From: Piscinibacter sp.
Lineage (GTDB): Bacteria; Pseudomonadota; Gammaproteobacteria; Burkholderiales; Burkholderiaceae_C
Assembly: GCA_019635485.1 (NCBI GenBank)
Contig: JAHBZL010000005.1
Span: forward strand, 62,001-126,000
Direction: 5' to 3'
DNA: 64,000 nucleotides
Each line of letters opens with the position of its first letter. The first letter of the stretch is position 1. A program made the position numbers and the translations under genes. This document shows positions 10,103 to 18,403 of the stretch, in pieces. The notes beneath the pieces are model-generated. The model saw nothing but the letters and a program-made list of their open reading frames with translations, did no database searches and had not been told where the DNA came from.

Positions 10103-11551
10103 ATGAGCACCCCTGCCTTGATCCGCGGCTACGAGGTCGTCATCGGCCTGGAGACGCACGCCCAGCTCTCGACCCTCTCGAAGGCCTTCAGCGGCTCGAG
10201 CACCCGGTTCGGGGCCGCGCCGAACACCCAGGCCAGCGCCGTGGACCTGGCGCTGCCGGGCACGCTGCCGGTGCTCAACTGCGGCGCCGTCGAGCGCGCG
10301 ATCCGCTTCGGCCTGGCGGTCGGCGCGACGGTGGCGCCGCTGTCGATCTTCGCGCGCAAGAACTACTTCTACCCGGACCTGCCCAAGGGCTACCAGATCA
10401 GCCAGTACGAGACGCCGGTCGTGCAGGGCGGCGAGGTCGAGTTCTATGTCGGCGACCGGCGTCACGTGGTGCATCTCACACGCGCCCACCTCGAGGAGGA
10501 CGCCGGCAAGTCGCTGCACGAGGACTACCACGGCCTGACCGGCATCGACCTGAATCGGGCCGGCACGCCGCTGCTGGAGATCGTCACCGAGCCCGACATG
10601 CGCAGCTCGGCCGAGGCGGCCGCCTATGCACGCGCGCTGCACGCGCTGGTGGTCTGGCTGGACATCTGCGACGGCAACATGCAGGAGGGTTCGTTCCGCT
10701 GCGACGCCAACGTGTCGGTGCGCCGCCCGGGCGCACCGTTCGGCACGCGCCGCGAGATCAAGAACCTGAACAGCTTCAAGTTCCTGCAGCAGGCGATCGA
10801 CTTCGAGGTGCAGTGGCAGATCGACCTGATCGAGGACGGCGGCGCGGTCCAGCAGGCCACCGTGCTGTTCGACCCGGCGACCGGCGAGACCCGCGCGATG
10901 CGCACCAAGGAAGACGCGCACGACTACCGCTACTTCCCGGACCCGGACCTGCCGCCGCTCGTGATCGCGCCCGACTGGGTGGAGGGCGTGAAGGCGCAGA
11001 TGCCCGAACTGCCGCGCGCGATGGGCGAGCGCTTCCAGCGCGACTACGGCCTGCCGGCCTACGACGCGACGATGATGACGCAGAGCAAGGCCTTCGGCGC
11101 CTTCTTCGAGGCGACGGCGAAGGCCTGCGGGCAGCCGAAGCTGGCCGCCAACTGGCTGATGGGCGAGGTGTCGCGGCGCCTGAACGCCGAGGACAGCGGC
11201 ATCGAGGCCAGCCCGGTGAGCGCCGCCCAGCTCGCGGCGCTGATCGGCCGCATCGCCGACGGCACGGTCTCGAACAACGGCGCCCGCCAGGTGTTCGACG
11301 CGCTGTGGACCGGCGCCGGCAGCGAGGTCGACGCGGTGATCGAGGCGCGCGGCCTGAAGCAGATGTCCGACAGCGGCGAGCTCGAACGCATCGTCGACGA
11401 GGTGCTTGCCGCCAATCCGAAGTCGGTCGAGGAGTACCGCGCCGGCAAGGACAAGGCGTTCAACGCCCTGGTCGGCCAGGCGATGAAAGCGAGCAAGGGC
11501 AAGGCCAATCCGGCCCAGGTCAACGAACTGCTGAAGAAGAAACTCGGCTAG
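10103..11551 (+). CDS. gatB: Aspartyl/glutamyl-tRNA amidotransferase subunit B
   Basis: The kinase-like and tRNA-binding subunit of GatCAB. The start at ATG 10103 ([22 protein letters not shown]) is 5 bp after the gatA stop and gives 482 residues; the frame is open much further upstream but only as gatA shadow. Family marks include [45 protein letters not shown] and EIKNLNSF, followed by a helical YqeY-like C-terminal domain ending in [13 protein letters not shown]. It is the last gene of the gat operon and converges on the DUF4124 gene. Confidence 0.97.
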   Translation: MSTPALIRGYEVVIGLETHAQLSTLSKAFSGSSTRFGAAPNTQASAVDLALPGTLPVLNCGAVERAIRFGLAVGATVAPLSIFARKNYFYPDLPKGYQISQYETPVVQGGEVEFYVGDRRHVVHLTRAHLEEDAGKSLHEDYHGLTGIDLNRAGTPLLEIVTEPDMRSSAEAAAYARALHALVVWLDICDGNMQEGSFRCDANVSVRRPGAPFGTRREIKNLNSFKFLQQAIDFEVQWQIDLIEDGGAVQQATVLFDPATGETRAMRTKEDAHDYRYFPDPDLPPLVIAPDWVEGVKAQMPELPRAMGERFQRDYGLPAYDATMMTQSKAFGAFFEATAKACGQPKLAANWLMGEVSRRLNAEDSGIEASPVSAAQLAALIGRIADGTVSNNGARQVFDALWTGAGSEVDAVIEARGLKQMSDSGELERIVDEVLAANPKSVEEYRAGKDKAFNALVGQAMKASKGKANPAQVNELLKKKLG

Positions 11552-11564
11552 TGCCTGCCGCGGC

Positions 11565-12266
11565 TCAGGCCGGCGAGCGGGGGCGCGGCGCGCTGGCCGG
11601 CACCGCACTGGGCGTCATCGGCAGCGGCCCGAGCGAGCCGGGCAGCGCCCCGGCCCAGAGCTGGCGCAGGCGTTCCAGCTCGGCGTCGTACAGCGCGTTG
11701 ATGCGCACCAGCTCCGCCTGCTGATTGGTGACCAGCGCGCGCTGGGCCTCGGCGGCGGCCTCGTTGCCCTCGATCTGGCGCTTCAGATTCAGCGGCAGCG
11801 GCTTGCCGACATAGAACTCGGTCTCGTCCATCAGCGGCTTGCGTTCCTTCTGCAGCCGCTCCAGGCGGGATTCGGAGATCTGCAGCGACTTGCGCAGGTC
11901 CTCCAGCGCCGACTCACGCGCCCGGTCGTGCGCCGCCTGGTCAGGGAAGCGCATCAGCAGATTGCGGTCGCGCCGGATCGCCTCGCGCCGGTTGGCGCGT
12001 TCCAGCGCCTCCTTCGCGTCGCGCGCTTCCTGGGCGGCACGCTCGTCGGCCGTCAGCGTCGGCGGCACGATGCGCTTGACCGAGCCGTCCGAGTTCAGCA
12101 GGCGCTGCTCGCGGTGCACGCACTCGGGGATCGGCCGGTCGGAGGTCACCCGGCGGCCGTTCACCTCGCAGGTGTAGATGCCCTGGGCCTGAACCGGCAG
12201 CGCCGAGCCGAGCGCCAGCAGCGCGCAGGCTGCGACGGCCGGGACACTGACGATCGATGCGCGCAT
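11565..12266 (-). CDS. Secreted DUF4124 protein
   Basis: A 233-residue protein with a cleavable signal peptide (cleavage likely after ALPVQAQ, near residue 28). The short DUF4124 module follows (GIYTCEVNGRRVTSDRPIPEC), with a conserved Cys pair. A long charged coiled coil (about residues 75-200, rich in Glu, Arg and Ala) and a Pro/Ala tail make up the rest. DUF4124 proteins are common in betaproteobacteria and their function is not established; an envelope location is the only safe inference. The start codon abuts the pyrE stop exactly (0 bp), so the two are almost certainly cotranscribed. Confidence 0.85.
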   Translation of the reverse strand: MRASIVSVPAVAACALLALGSALPVQAQGIYTCEVNGRRVTSDRPIPECVHREQRLLNSDGSVKRIVPPTLTADERAAQEARDAKEALERANRREAIRRDRNLLMRFPDQAAHDRARESALEDLRKSLQISESRLERLQKERKPLMDETEFYVGKPLPLNLKRQIEGNEAAAEAQRALVTNQQAELVRINALYDAELERLRQLWAGALPGSLGPLPMTPSAVPASAPRPRSPA

Positions 12267-12938
12267 TCAGACTCCGTAACGCTCCCGGTACTTTCCCACA
12301 CTGGCGAAGTGAGCGCTCAGCGCCGGGTCGGCATGGGAGGACAAGTATTGCAGCAAGTCCGAAAGCGTCGCAATGGCCGCCACCTTCAATCCGAGCTGCT
12401 GCTGGACATACTGCACGGCCGACCAGGGCTTGTCCTCGCCCTGCTCGGCGGCCTTCTCCTGGCGGTCCAGCGCGATCGCCACGCCGCAGGGCTCCGCCCC
12501 GGCAGCGTGGATCATCGCGATCGATTCGCGCACCGACGTGCCGGCCGAAATCACGTCGTCGATGATCAGAACGCGGCCGGCCACCTTCGCGCCGACAAGC
12601 GTGCCCCCCTCGCCGTGGTCCTTCGCCTCCTTGCGGTTGTAGGCGAAGGGCACGTTGCGGCCCAGCCGCGCCAGCTCGATGGCCACCGCCGCCGCCAGCG
12701 TGATGCCCTTGTAGGCCGGGCCGAACAGCATGTCGAACGCCAGGCCGGAGGCGAGCAGGCGGCGCGCATAGAATTCCGCCAGACGGCCCAGCTTGGCGCC
12801 GTCGTCGAACAGGCCGGCGTTGAAGAAGTACGGCGACATCCGCCCGGCCTTGGTCTTGAACTCCCCGAAGCGCAGCACGCCCGCCTCCACGGCGAAGCGC
12901 ACGAAGTCCTGGGCGAGAGCGTCGGTGCTCGGGGTCAT
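12267..12938 (-). CDS. pyrE: Orotate phosphoribosyltransferase
   Basis: Converts orotate and PRPP to orotidine 5'-monophosphate in de novo pyrimidine synthesis. The protein has 223 residues from ATG 12938. The PRPP-binding loop VLIIDDVISAGTS (about residues 123-135), the substrate segment GPAYKGITLA and the flexible catalytic loop around RKEAKDHGEGG are all present. The frame is open further upstream, but the family begins near MTPSTDALAQDFVRFA. The start codon lies only 12 bp from the start codon of the divergent exonuclease III gene and has no clear Shine-Dalgarno sequence. Confidence 0.95.
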   Translation of the reverse strand: MTPSTDALAQDFVRFAVEAGVLRFGEFKTKAGRMSPYFFNAGLFDDGAKLGRLAEFYARRLLASGLAFDMLFGPAYKGITLAAAVAIELARLGRNVPFAYNRKEAKDHGEGGTLVGAKVAGRVLIIDDVISAGTSVRESIAMIHAAGAEPCGVAIALDRQEKAAEQGEDKPWSAVQYVQQQLGLKVAAIATLSDLLQYLSSHADPALSAHFASVGKYRERYGV

Positions 12939-12950
12939 CGGGGAGGTCTC

Positions 12951-13736
12951 TTGTTCCGTCTCGTCACACTGAACCTGAACGGCATCCGCTCGGCCGCCAA
13001 CAAGGGCTTCGAAGCCTGGGCCGAGGGGGTGGCGGCAGATTGTATGGGGGTGCAGGAGGTCAAGGCCCAGCACGCCGACGTGGCCGGACGCTTCGAGCGC
13101 GTCGCCGGCCTGAACGGCCACTTCCACTTCGCGGACAAGAAGGGCTACTCGGGCGTGGGGCTGTACAGCCGCAGGAAGCCGAGCGCGGTGATCACCGGCA
13201 TCGGCAATGCCGAGTTCGACGCCGAAGGCCGCTACGTCGAGGCGCGCTTCGACAACGCACGGCGCAAGCTGTCCGTCATCAGTTGCTACTTCCCGAGCGG
13301 CTCCAGCGGCGAGGAGCGCCAGGCCGCCAAGTTCCGCTTCCTGGCGCTGATCGCACCGCACCTGGCGAAGCTCAAGGGCGAGCGCGAGTACATCCTGGTG
13401 GGCGACATCAACATCGCCCACAAGGAGATCGACCTGAAGAACTGGAGGGGCAACCAGAAGAACAGCGGCTTCCTGCCCGAGGAGCGCGCCTGGATGACCG
13501 ACCTGCTCGAGCGCATCGGCCTCGTCGACGTGTTCCGCACGCTGAACCCGCACCCGGAGCAGTACACGTGGTGGAGCAACCGCGGCCAGGCCTGGGCCAA
13601 GAACGTCGGCTGGCGGCTCGACTACCACCTGGCCACGCCCGGCGTCGCCAAGAAGGCGCTGCGCGAGCACATCTACCTCGAGCAGCGCTTCTCCGACCAC
13701 GCGCCGCTGGTGATCGACTACGACTTCACGCTCTGA
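12951..13736 (+). CDS. xthA: Exodeoxyribonuclease III (AP endonuclease)
   Basis: An exonuclease/AP endonuclease of base-excision repair. The frame is open far upstream, but homology begins at LVTLNLNGIRSA. The only sensible start is TTG 12951, preceded by GGGGAGG, giving 261 residues, the normal length. Catalytic motifs visible are NLNGIRSA, QEVKAQ (metal Glu), YSGVGLYSR, VGDINIAHKEIDL, and the terminal RLDYHLAT and FSDHAPLVIDY with the catalytic Asp-His. The gene is divergent from pyrE with only 12 bp between start codons. Confidence 0.93.
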   Translation: MFRLVTLNLNGIRSAANKGFEAWAEGVAADCMGVQEVKAQHADVAGRFERVAGLNGHFHFADKKGYSGVGLYSRRKPSAVITGIGNAEFDAEGRYVEARFDNARRKLSVISCYFPSGSSGEERQAAKFRFLALIAPHLAKLKGEREYILVGDINIAHKEIDLKNWRGNQKNSGFLPEERAWMTDLLERIGLVDVFRTLNPHPEQYTWWSNRGQAWAKNVGWRLDYHLATPGVAKKALREHIYLEQRFSDHAPLVIDYDFTL

Positions 13737-13751
13737 CGCGCCCCCGGCTCG

Positions 13752-14426
13752 CTACGCCAGCACGCGCAGCAGGAAGGCGTTCAGGTCGGCGATCTCCTCG
13801 GCGCTGACCGAATGCTCGATCGGGTACTCGTGCCATTCGACCGGCTGGCCGAGGGCGGCCAGTTCGTCCCGCGAGCGCGTGCCGCGTGTGTGGATCACCA
13901 CCGGATCACGCGTGCCATGCGCCAGGAACACCGGCGTGTCGCCGTTCGCCGAGCTGCGCTCGGCGGCGGTGCTCGCCGCCAGCGGCAGGTAGCCCGACAG
14001 CCCGACCAGCGCCGCCAGGCGCTGCGGGTAGCGCAGGCCGGCCAGCAGCGTCATCGCGCAGCCCTGCGAAAACCCCATCAGCACGATGCGCCGGGCCGGG
14101 ATGCCGCGTGCCACCTCGCGGTCCAGCAGCGCCGTGACGGCGGCCAGCGAGGCGCGCAGCCCGGGCTCGTCCTCGCGCCGCTGCAGTTCGGTGCCCAGGA
14201 TGTCGTACCAGGCACGCATGCGGTAGCCGCCGTTGATCGTCACCGCCCGCACCGGCGCATGCGGAAAGACGAAGCGCACCGGTCCGACGGCCGACAGGTC
14301 CAGCTCCTGCGCGATCGGCACGAAGTCGTTGCCGTCGGCGCCCAGGCCGTGCAGCACGACGATGCAGGTGGTCGGGTCGGGGCCGGTCTGGCCTTCCAGG
14401 GTCTCGAGGAGGTCGGGCGTGTTCAT
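13752..14426 (-). CDS. Alpha/beta-hydrolase carboxylesterase/phospholipase family
   Basis: A 224-residue serine hydrolase of the short acyl-protein-thioesterase-like family. The start at ATG 14426 gives MNTPDLLETLEG. The oxyanion strand is VVLHGLGADGNDF, the nucleophile Ser lies in MGFSQGCAM (GFSQG), and Asp and His are in LAHGTRDPVV and EYPIEHSV. There is no signal peptide, so it is cytoplasmic. These enzymes hydrolyse short-chain acyl esters; the physiological substrate is unknown. A longer frame upstream is non-homologous. It is divergent from the kinase gene starting 37 bp away. Confidence 0.9.
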   Translation of the reverse strand: MNTPDLLETLEGQTGPDPTTCIVVLHGLGADGNDFVPIAQELDLSAVGPVRFVFPHAPVRAVTINGGYRMRAWYDILGTELQRREDEPGLRASLAAVTALLDREVARGIPARRIVLMGFSQGCAMTLLAGLRYPQRLAALVGLSGYLPLAASTAAERSSANGDTPVFLAHGTRDPVVIHTRGTRSRDELAALGQPVEWHEYPIEHSVSAEEIADLNAFLLRVLA

Positions 14427-14463
14427 GCGGACATTCTCGCCGCGCCCGGCTAGAGTGAAGGCC

Positions 14464-15165
14464 GTGGAGATCGCCGCCGAACACCTCGCCCGCGTCGAAC
14501 GCCTGCTGGCCGGCGGCGGACGCCGGCTGCTCGGCCTGGTCGGCCCCCCGGGCGCCGGCAAGTCGACCGTGGCGGCGGAGCTCGCCGCAGCGCTCGGCGA
14601 ACGCGCGCAGGTGGTGCCGATGGACGGCTTCCACCTCGCGAACGTCGAACTCGCCCGGCTCGGCCGCGCCGACCGCAAGGGCGCGCCGGACACCTTCGAC
14701 GCCGTCGGCTACGCCGCGCTGCTGCGCCGCCTACGCGAGCAGCGCGCCGACGAGATCGTCTACGCGCCGGAATTCCGGCGCGAGATCGAGGAGCCGATCG
14801 CCGGCGCGATCGCGGTGCTGCCGGCAACGCAGCTGGTGATCACCGAGGGCAACTACCTGCTGCTGGACGAGGGGCCGTGGGCGGGCGTGGCGGCGCTGCT
14901 GGACGAGACCTGGTACGTGGACCTCGACGACACCGAACGCCGGCGCCGGCTCGTCGAGCGGCACATGCGCTTCGGCCGTGGCGAGGCGGCCGCGCTTGAC
15001 TGGGTCGCGAACACGGACGAACCGAATGCGCGGCGCATCGCGGCGACGCGCGGCCGGGCGACGTGCGTCATCGTCGAGGGAGCACATCCGACTGGGCGCG
15101 CGCAACTTCGTGTCGATGTCAGATGCGCCGCAGGGCAACGGCTTCGCGGTGATCCCGGCGACTGA
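14464..15165 (+). CDS. YggC/fructose-transport-kinase-like nucleoside-kinase-fold protein, tail possibly altered
   Basis: A P-loop kinase of the uridine kinase/phosphoribulokinase superfamily. GTG 14464 gives 233 residues. Walker A is GPPGAGKST (about residues 27-35), the acceptor loop is PMDGFHLAN, and later come EGNYLLLDE and the Arg-rich lid. Characterised relatives phosphorylate sugars or pantothenate-like substrates. Homology fades after about residue 208 (RRIAATRGRA), and the last 25 residues look arbitrary. They lie directly against the pseudogene at 15173, so the original 3' end may have been replaced by a rearrangement. Confidence 0.8.
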   Translation: MEIAAEHLARVERLLAGGGRRLLGLVGPPGAGKSTVAAELAAALGERAQVVPMDGFHLANVELARLGRADRKGAPDTFDAVGYAALLRRLREQRADEIVYAPEFRREIEEPIAGAIAVLPATQLVITEGNYLLLDEGPWAGVAALLDETWYVDLDDTERRRRLVERHMRFGRGEAAALDWVANTDEPNARRIAATRGRATCVIVEGAHPTGRAQLRVDVRCAAGQRLRGDPGD

Positions 15166-15172
15166 TTGCTGC

Positions 15173-15647
15173 TCAAACGCGCTCGAGCACCATGGCGATG
15201 CCCTGGCCGACGCCGATGCACATCGTCGCGAGCGCATAGCGGCCGCCGGCGGCATGGAGCTGGTTGACCGCCGTCGTCGCCAGCCGCGCACCCGTTGCGC
15301 CGAGTGGATGCCCCAGTGCAATGGCGCCACCGTTCGGATTCACGCGCGGGTCGTCGTCGGGCAGGCCGAGATCGCGCAGGACGGCCAGGCCTTGGGCCGC
15401 GAACGCTTCGTTCAGTTCGATCCAGTCGAGCTGGCCGAGGGTCAGTCCTGTGAGCGCCAGAACCTTGCGCGTGGCTGGTGCCGCGGCAGGAAGTACAGCC
15501 AGTGCCACAGGGGAACAGCGGCAGGCCGTTCTCGACCACGAGGGCGGGGGGGTCCAGCGTCGCACTCAGGCCGCGCACCTGGGCGGCGGCGATCTGGTCG
15601 CGCAGCGTCTCGCTGCGGCCGATCCAGTCGGTGAGGTTGTCGCTCAC
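15173..15647 (-). pseudogene. Chimeric remnant: FAS1-like hydratase start joined to beta-ketoadipyl-CoA thiolase end
   Basis: From GTG 15647 (AGAGG ribosome site), about 55 residues match the N-terminus of FAS1-like/MaoC-type hydratases (mesaconyl-C4-CoA and HTD2 group): [14 protein letters not shown], then an LWHWLYFLP block reachable only by restoring one base in the C-run at 15510-15513. Near 15478 the sequence switches to the last 118 or so residues of a PcaF-type thiolase: [36 protein letters not shown] (active-site His) and the Cys-bearing [10 protein letters not shown], ending at 15173. It lacks the thiolase N-terminal nucleophile Cys and cannot work as either enzyme. It lies 22 bp after the Bug gene and looks like a deletion scar. 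Confidence 0.85.
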
Positions 15648-15669
15648 GGTCCTCTGCTTCGGCCGGGAT

Positions 15670-16638
15670 TCAGTCGGTCGTGAGCTTTGCCCGCTGCACG
15701 ACGTTCTTCCACTTGACGAGTTCACTCTTGACCAGCGCGCCGAGCTGTGCCGGCGTGCTGCTCTGAACGTCGGCGCCGTGGTCCTCGATGCGCTTCTCGA
15801 TGTCCTTGTCGGCGAGCACCTGGTTCAGCGCCTTGTTGATCTGGTCGACGATGGCCTTCGGTGTCTTCGCCGGGGCGAAGATGCCGTACCACTGCTCGAC
15901 CTCCACACCCTCGACGCCCGCCTCCTTCATCGTCGGCACGTCCGGCAGCAGCGCCGAGCGCTTCGGTCCCGCCACGGCCAACGCCTTCAGCTTGCCGGCC
16001 TTCACATGCGGCAGCGCGGTGAACAGGCTGGGGAACATGACCTGCGTCTGCCCGCCGATCGTGTCGCTGACGGCCGGCGCGGAGCCCTTGTAGGGCACGC
16101 CCAGCATGACCACGCCGGCATTGAGCTTGAACAGCTCGGCAGCGAAGTGCGGCGCGGTCCCGTTGCCCGCCGAGGCGTAGGTGTACTTGTCGGGCTTGGC
16201 CTTCAGCTGTGCGACGAGGTCCTTCACGTCCTTGATCGGCGTCGTGGCGTTGGCGATCATCAGCGTGGGTGACGATCCGACCAGCCCGACCGGCTCGAAG
16301 TCAGCGACCGGGTCGTAGCGCAGCTTCTGCAGCGCCGGGTTCATCGCGTGGGTCGCGATGTAGCCGAACATCAGCGTATGGCCGTCCGGCGTGGCGCGCG
16401 CCACGTACTCGCTGGCGATCGAGCCGTTCGCGCCGGCACGGTTGTCGATGATGATCGTCTGCCCGAGCAGCGGCCCCAGCTTCTGCGCGATCGTGCGCGC
16501 CATCGCGTCGTTGCCGCCACCGGCCGCGGTCGGCACGACGAGGGTGATGACCTTGTCGGGGTAGGCGAAGGCGGGCGGCGCGACGGTCAGGGCCGTCGCG
16601 GCGGTCGCGGCGGCGATGAGGGCGTGCACGGGTTTCAT
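15670..16638 (-). CDS. Tripartite tricarboxylate receptor (Bug) periplasmic binding protein
   Basis: A 322-residue periplasmic solute-binding protein. The start at ATG 16638 has AGGAGA 9 nt upstream. The signal peptide runs to about residue 25 (PPAFA). Bug hallmarks follow: [18 protein letters not shown] (ligand loop), [21 protein letters not shown] segment, [28 protein letters not shown], and the C-terminal [16 protein letters not shown]. No TctA/TctB membrane genes are nearby, as is usual for the expanded orphan Bug family in Burkholderiales. A divergent LysR gene, now broken, probably regulated it. The ligand is unknown, most likely a carboxylate. Confidence 0.92.
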   Translation of the reverse strand: MKPVHALIAAATAATALTVAPPAFAYPDKVITLVVPTAAGGGNDAMARTIAQKLGPLLGQTIIIDNRAGANGSIASEYVARATPDGHTLMFGYIATHAMNPALQKLRYDPVADFEPVGLVGSSPTLMIANATTPIKDVKDLVAQLKAKPDKYTYASAGNGTAPHFAAELFKLNAGVVMLGVPYKGSAPAVSDTIGGQTQVMFPSLFTALPHVKAGKLKALAVAGPKRSALLPDVPTMKEAGVEGVEVEQWYGIFAPAKTPKAIVDQINKALNQVLADKDIEKRIEDHGADVQSSTPAQLGALVKSELVKWKNVVQRAKLTTD

Positions 16639-16826
16639 GGGCTTGTCTCCTGGTGTGGGTCTGGAATAGACGTAGTCGGGGATCGGACCGCGCGACGTGC
16701 CGGCTCGCATCAGGACGCGGGGGATGACTCGGTTCACGGCCCGAATCTTCGGCGTCGCTATTGCAAAAGTGAAGTGCATCTTCAAGATCAACTGATCCGA
16801 TCGGCGCATCAATCACGAGGCACCCG

Positions 16827-17225
16827 ATGGCGATCAACGTCGACCTGAACGACCTGCTGGCCTTCCGCGCCGTGGCCGAGCTGAGCAGCTTCCGCAAGGC
16901 AGCCGACTCGGTGTCGGTCGGTCGGACCTCGGGCAACCGGGTCCTGCTCGACCAGGCGCTGGCCGGCCTGCCGAATCGACCCCAGGGCATCTACGAGGCA
17001 CAGAACGTCACGACCACGTTCGGTCTCGTCGAGGCCGGTCTCGGCGTCGCAGCCATGCCTTCGATGGCCATGCCGCGACCAGATCACCCGCTGCTGGTCA
17101 GCGTTCCGCTGGTCGACCCGGTGGTCACCCGCAGGGTGGGTCTGATCCGCCGTCGCGGCCGGTCGTTGTCCCCGGCGGCGCAGCAACTCTACGAGTTGTT
17201 CGGCGAGTTCAAGCGGCGACCCTAG
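16827..17225 (+). pseudogene. LysR-family regulator with internal in-frame deletion
   Basis: The 132-codon frame is intact but is a splice of two LysR pieces. Residues 1-34 are the start of the winged-helix domain (DLNDLLAFRAVAELSSFRKAADSVSVGRT). From about residue 35 it is the end of the effector domain (RPQGIYEAQNVTTTFGLVEAGLGVAAMPSMA, VTRRVGLIRRRGRSLSPAAQQLYELF). A normal member has about 300 residues, so about 170 are missing, including the recognition helix and most of the ligand pocket. It is probably non-functional. Its position divergent to the Bug gene matches the usual LysR-Bug pairing. Confidence 0.85.
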
Positions 17226-17533
17226 GTCGTCGTCCACGCCGGCGGCCCCAGGCCGCAACGCCAGGGCTGCACGTCGACGCTGGCGTAGACACCGGCGTGC
17301 ACGTAGGGGTCTTCCTCGACGAAGCGCCGAACCTCGTCGGCCGACGAGGCGCGGACGACCAGCAGCGTGCCGTTCATGCCCCCCGCCGGTCCGCCCGTGG
17401 TCGGGCCGGCGGCGAGCACCTCGACCGCATGCGCGCCGGGTGCACGCAGCCGCGCGCGATGCGCTTCGCGCACGCGCAGGCGCGCCGCCTCCATGCCCGG
17501 CGCGTCGCGGGCCCAGACGGCGAACAGGTTCAT
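17222..17533 (-). CDS. YciI-like protein
   Basis: A 103-residue ferredoxin-fold (YCII/dimeric alpha-beta barrel) protein: MNLFAVWARDAPGMEAARLRVREAHRARL, then GTLLVVRASSADEVRRFVEEDPYVHAGVYASVDVQPW. YciI-like proteins in aromatic clusters resemble muconolactone isomerase and chlorohydroquinone-ring enzymes, but this copy cannot be given an activity. Its start overlaps the dioxygenase stop (ATGA), so the two are coupled. It is the last gene of the hydroquinone operon and touches the 3' end of the LysR remnant. Confidence 0.8.
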   Translation of the reverse strand: MNLFAVWARDAPGMEAARLRVREAHRARLRAPGAHAVEVLAAGPTTGGPAGGMNGTLLVVRASSADEVRRFVEEDPYVHAGVYASVDVQPWRCGLGPPAWTTT

Positions 17534-18393
17534 GCCCCTTCCGGCAGCTCGGGCGCGAGCACGAACCGGTGCCGCAAGGTCGTGTACGGCCCGTCGGCGA
17601 GCGGTCCGCGGTCGTGGTGCTCGAAGCGGCCGATCAGCGAGGAGCGCACGCCGAAGACGACGTCGGAGTCCAGGTAGGGGTCCGGGTCGCGAAACAGGTG
17701 CGTGATCAGCGTGCGGTAGCCCGGTGCGCGCACGAGGAAGTGCACGTGCGCCGGCCGCCAGGGGTGGCGCCCGGTCGCGACCAGCATCTTCCCGACCGGC
17801 CCGTCGGTCGGCACGGGGTAGGCCGTGGGCACGATGCTCCGGAAATGAGTTCGTCCCCGAGCGTCCGTGACGAGCACGCCGCGCGCCCGCCGCTGGTCGC
17901 CCAGTTCCGGCCGCTGCACGTCGTACAGACCTTCCTCGTCGGCCTGCCAGACGTCGACCTCGGCGCCCGCGATGGCATTCCCGTCGGGATCGACGACCTC
18001 GATCTCGGCGAACAGCGTCTCGCCCGGAGCCCCCCCGGCGAGATCGGCGCCGGCGTCGACGCGCGGCGCGTCGTCGACGTGGAAGGGCCCGAACACGGTG
18101 GCCTCGGTCGCGCCCGGCGGCCGCGACTGGTTCAACGCGACCGTCAGCATCGACACCCCGAGCGTGTCCGACAGCAGGATGAACTCCTGGCGCTTGTCGT
18201 CGCACATTCGGCCGGTGGCCGTCAGGAACTCGATGCCGCGCATCCACTCGTCCTCGGTCAGCCGCACCTCGCGCACGAAGTCGTGCAGGTGCTGCACCAG
18301 CGCCGACACGATCTCCTTCAGGCGCGGATTCGGGCAGGCGTCGAGGCGTGCCTGCACGGCCGCGGTGATGTTGTGTTCGTCGATGTTGCGCAT
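17530..18393 (-). CDS. pnpG: Intradiol ring-cleavage dioxygenase, probably hydroxyquinol 1,2-dioxygenase
   Basis: Cleaves the ring of hydroxyquinol (1,2,4-trihydroxybenzene) to maleylacetate using Fe(III). It has 287 residues. The helical dimerisation N-terminus (about 1-95) contains EWMRGIEFLTATG, followed by the beta-sandwich. Predicted Fe ligands are Tyr157 (GLYDVQ), Tyr192 (PTAYPVP), His216 and His218 (RPAHVHF); the last three follow the spacing of characterised hydroxyquinol dioxygenases. Catechol and chlorocatechol dioxygenases are the alternative, but the neighbouring maleylacetate reductase supports hydroxyquinol. It lies 11 bp downstream of the LivM-like gene and is coupled to the YciI-like gene. 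Confidence 0.88.
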   Translation of the reverse strand: MRNIDEHNITAAVQARLDACPNPRLKEIVSALVQHLHDFVREVRLTEDEWMRGIEFLTATGRMCDDKRQEFILLSDTLGVSMLTVALNQSRPPGATEATVFGPFHVDDAPRVDAGADLAGGAPGETLFAEIEVVDPDGNAIAGAEVDVWQADEEGLYDVQRPELGDQRRARGVLVTDARGRTHFRSIVPTAYPVPTDGPVGKMLVATGRHPWRPAHVHFLVRAPGYRTLITHLFRDPDPYLDSDVVFGVRSSLIGRFEHHDRGPLADGPYTTLRHRFVLAPELPEGA

Positions 18394-18403
18394 GCGCTTC
18401 TCC

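Noticed and set aside
15085..15171. Plus-strand segment reading LGARNFVSMSDAPQGNGFAVIP in a frame offset from the kinase
   Set aside because: It looks protein-like and may be a remnant end of another gene, but no family could be named and it is too short to call.
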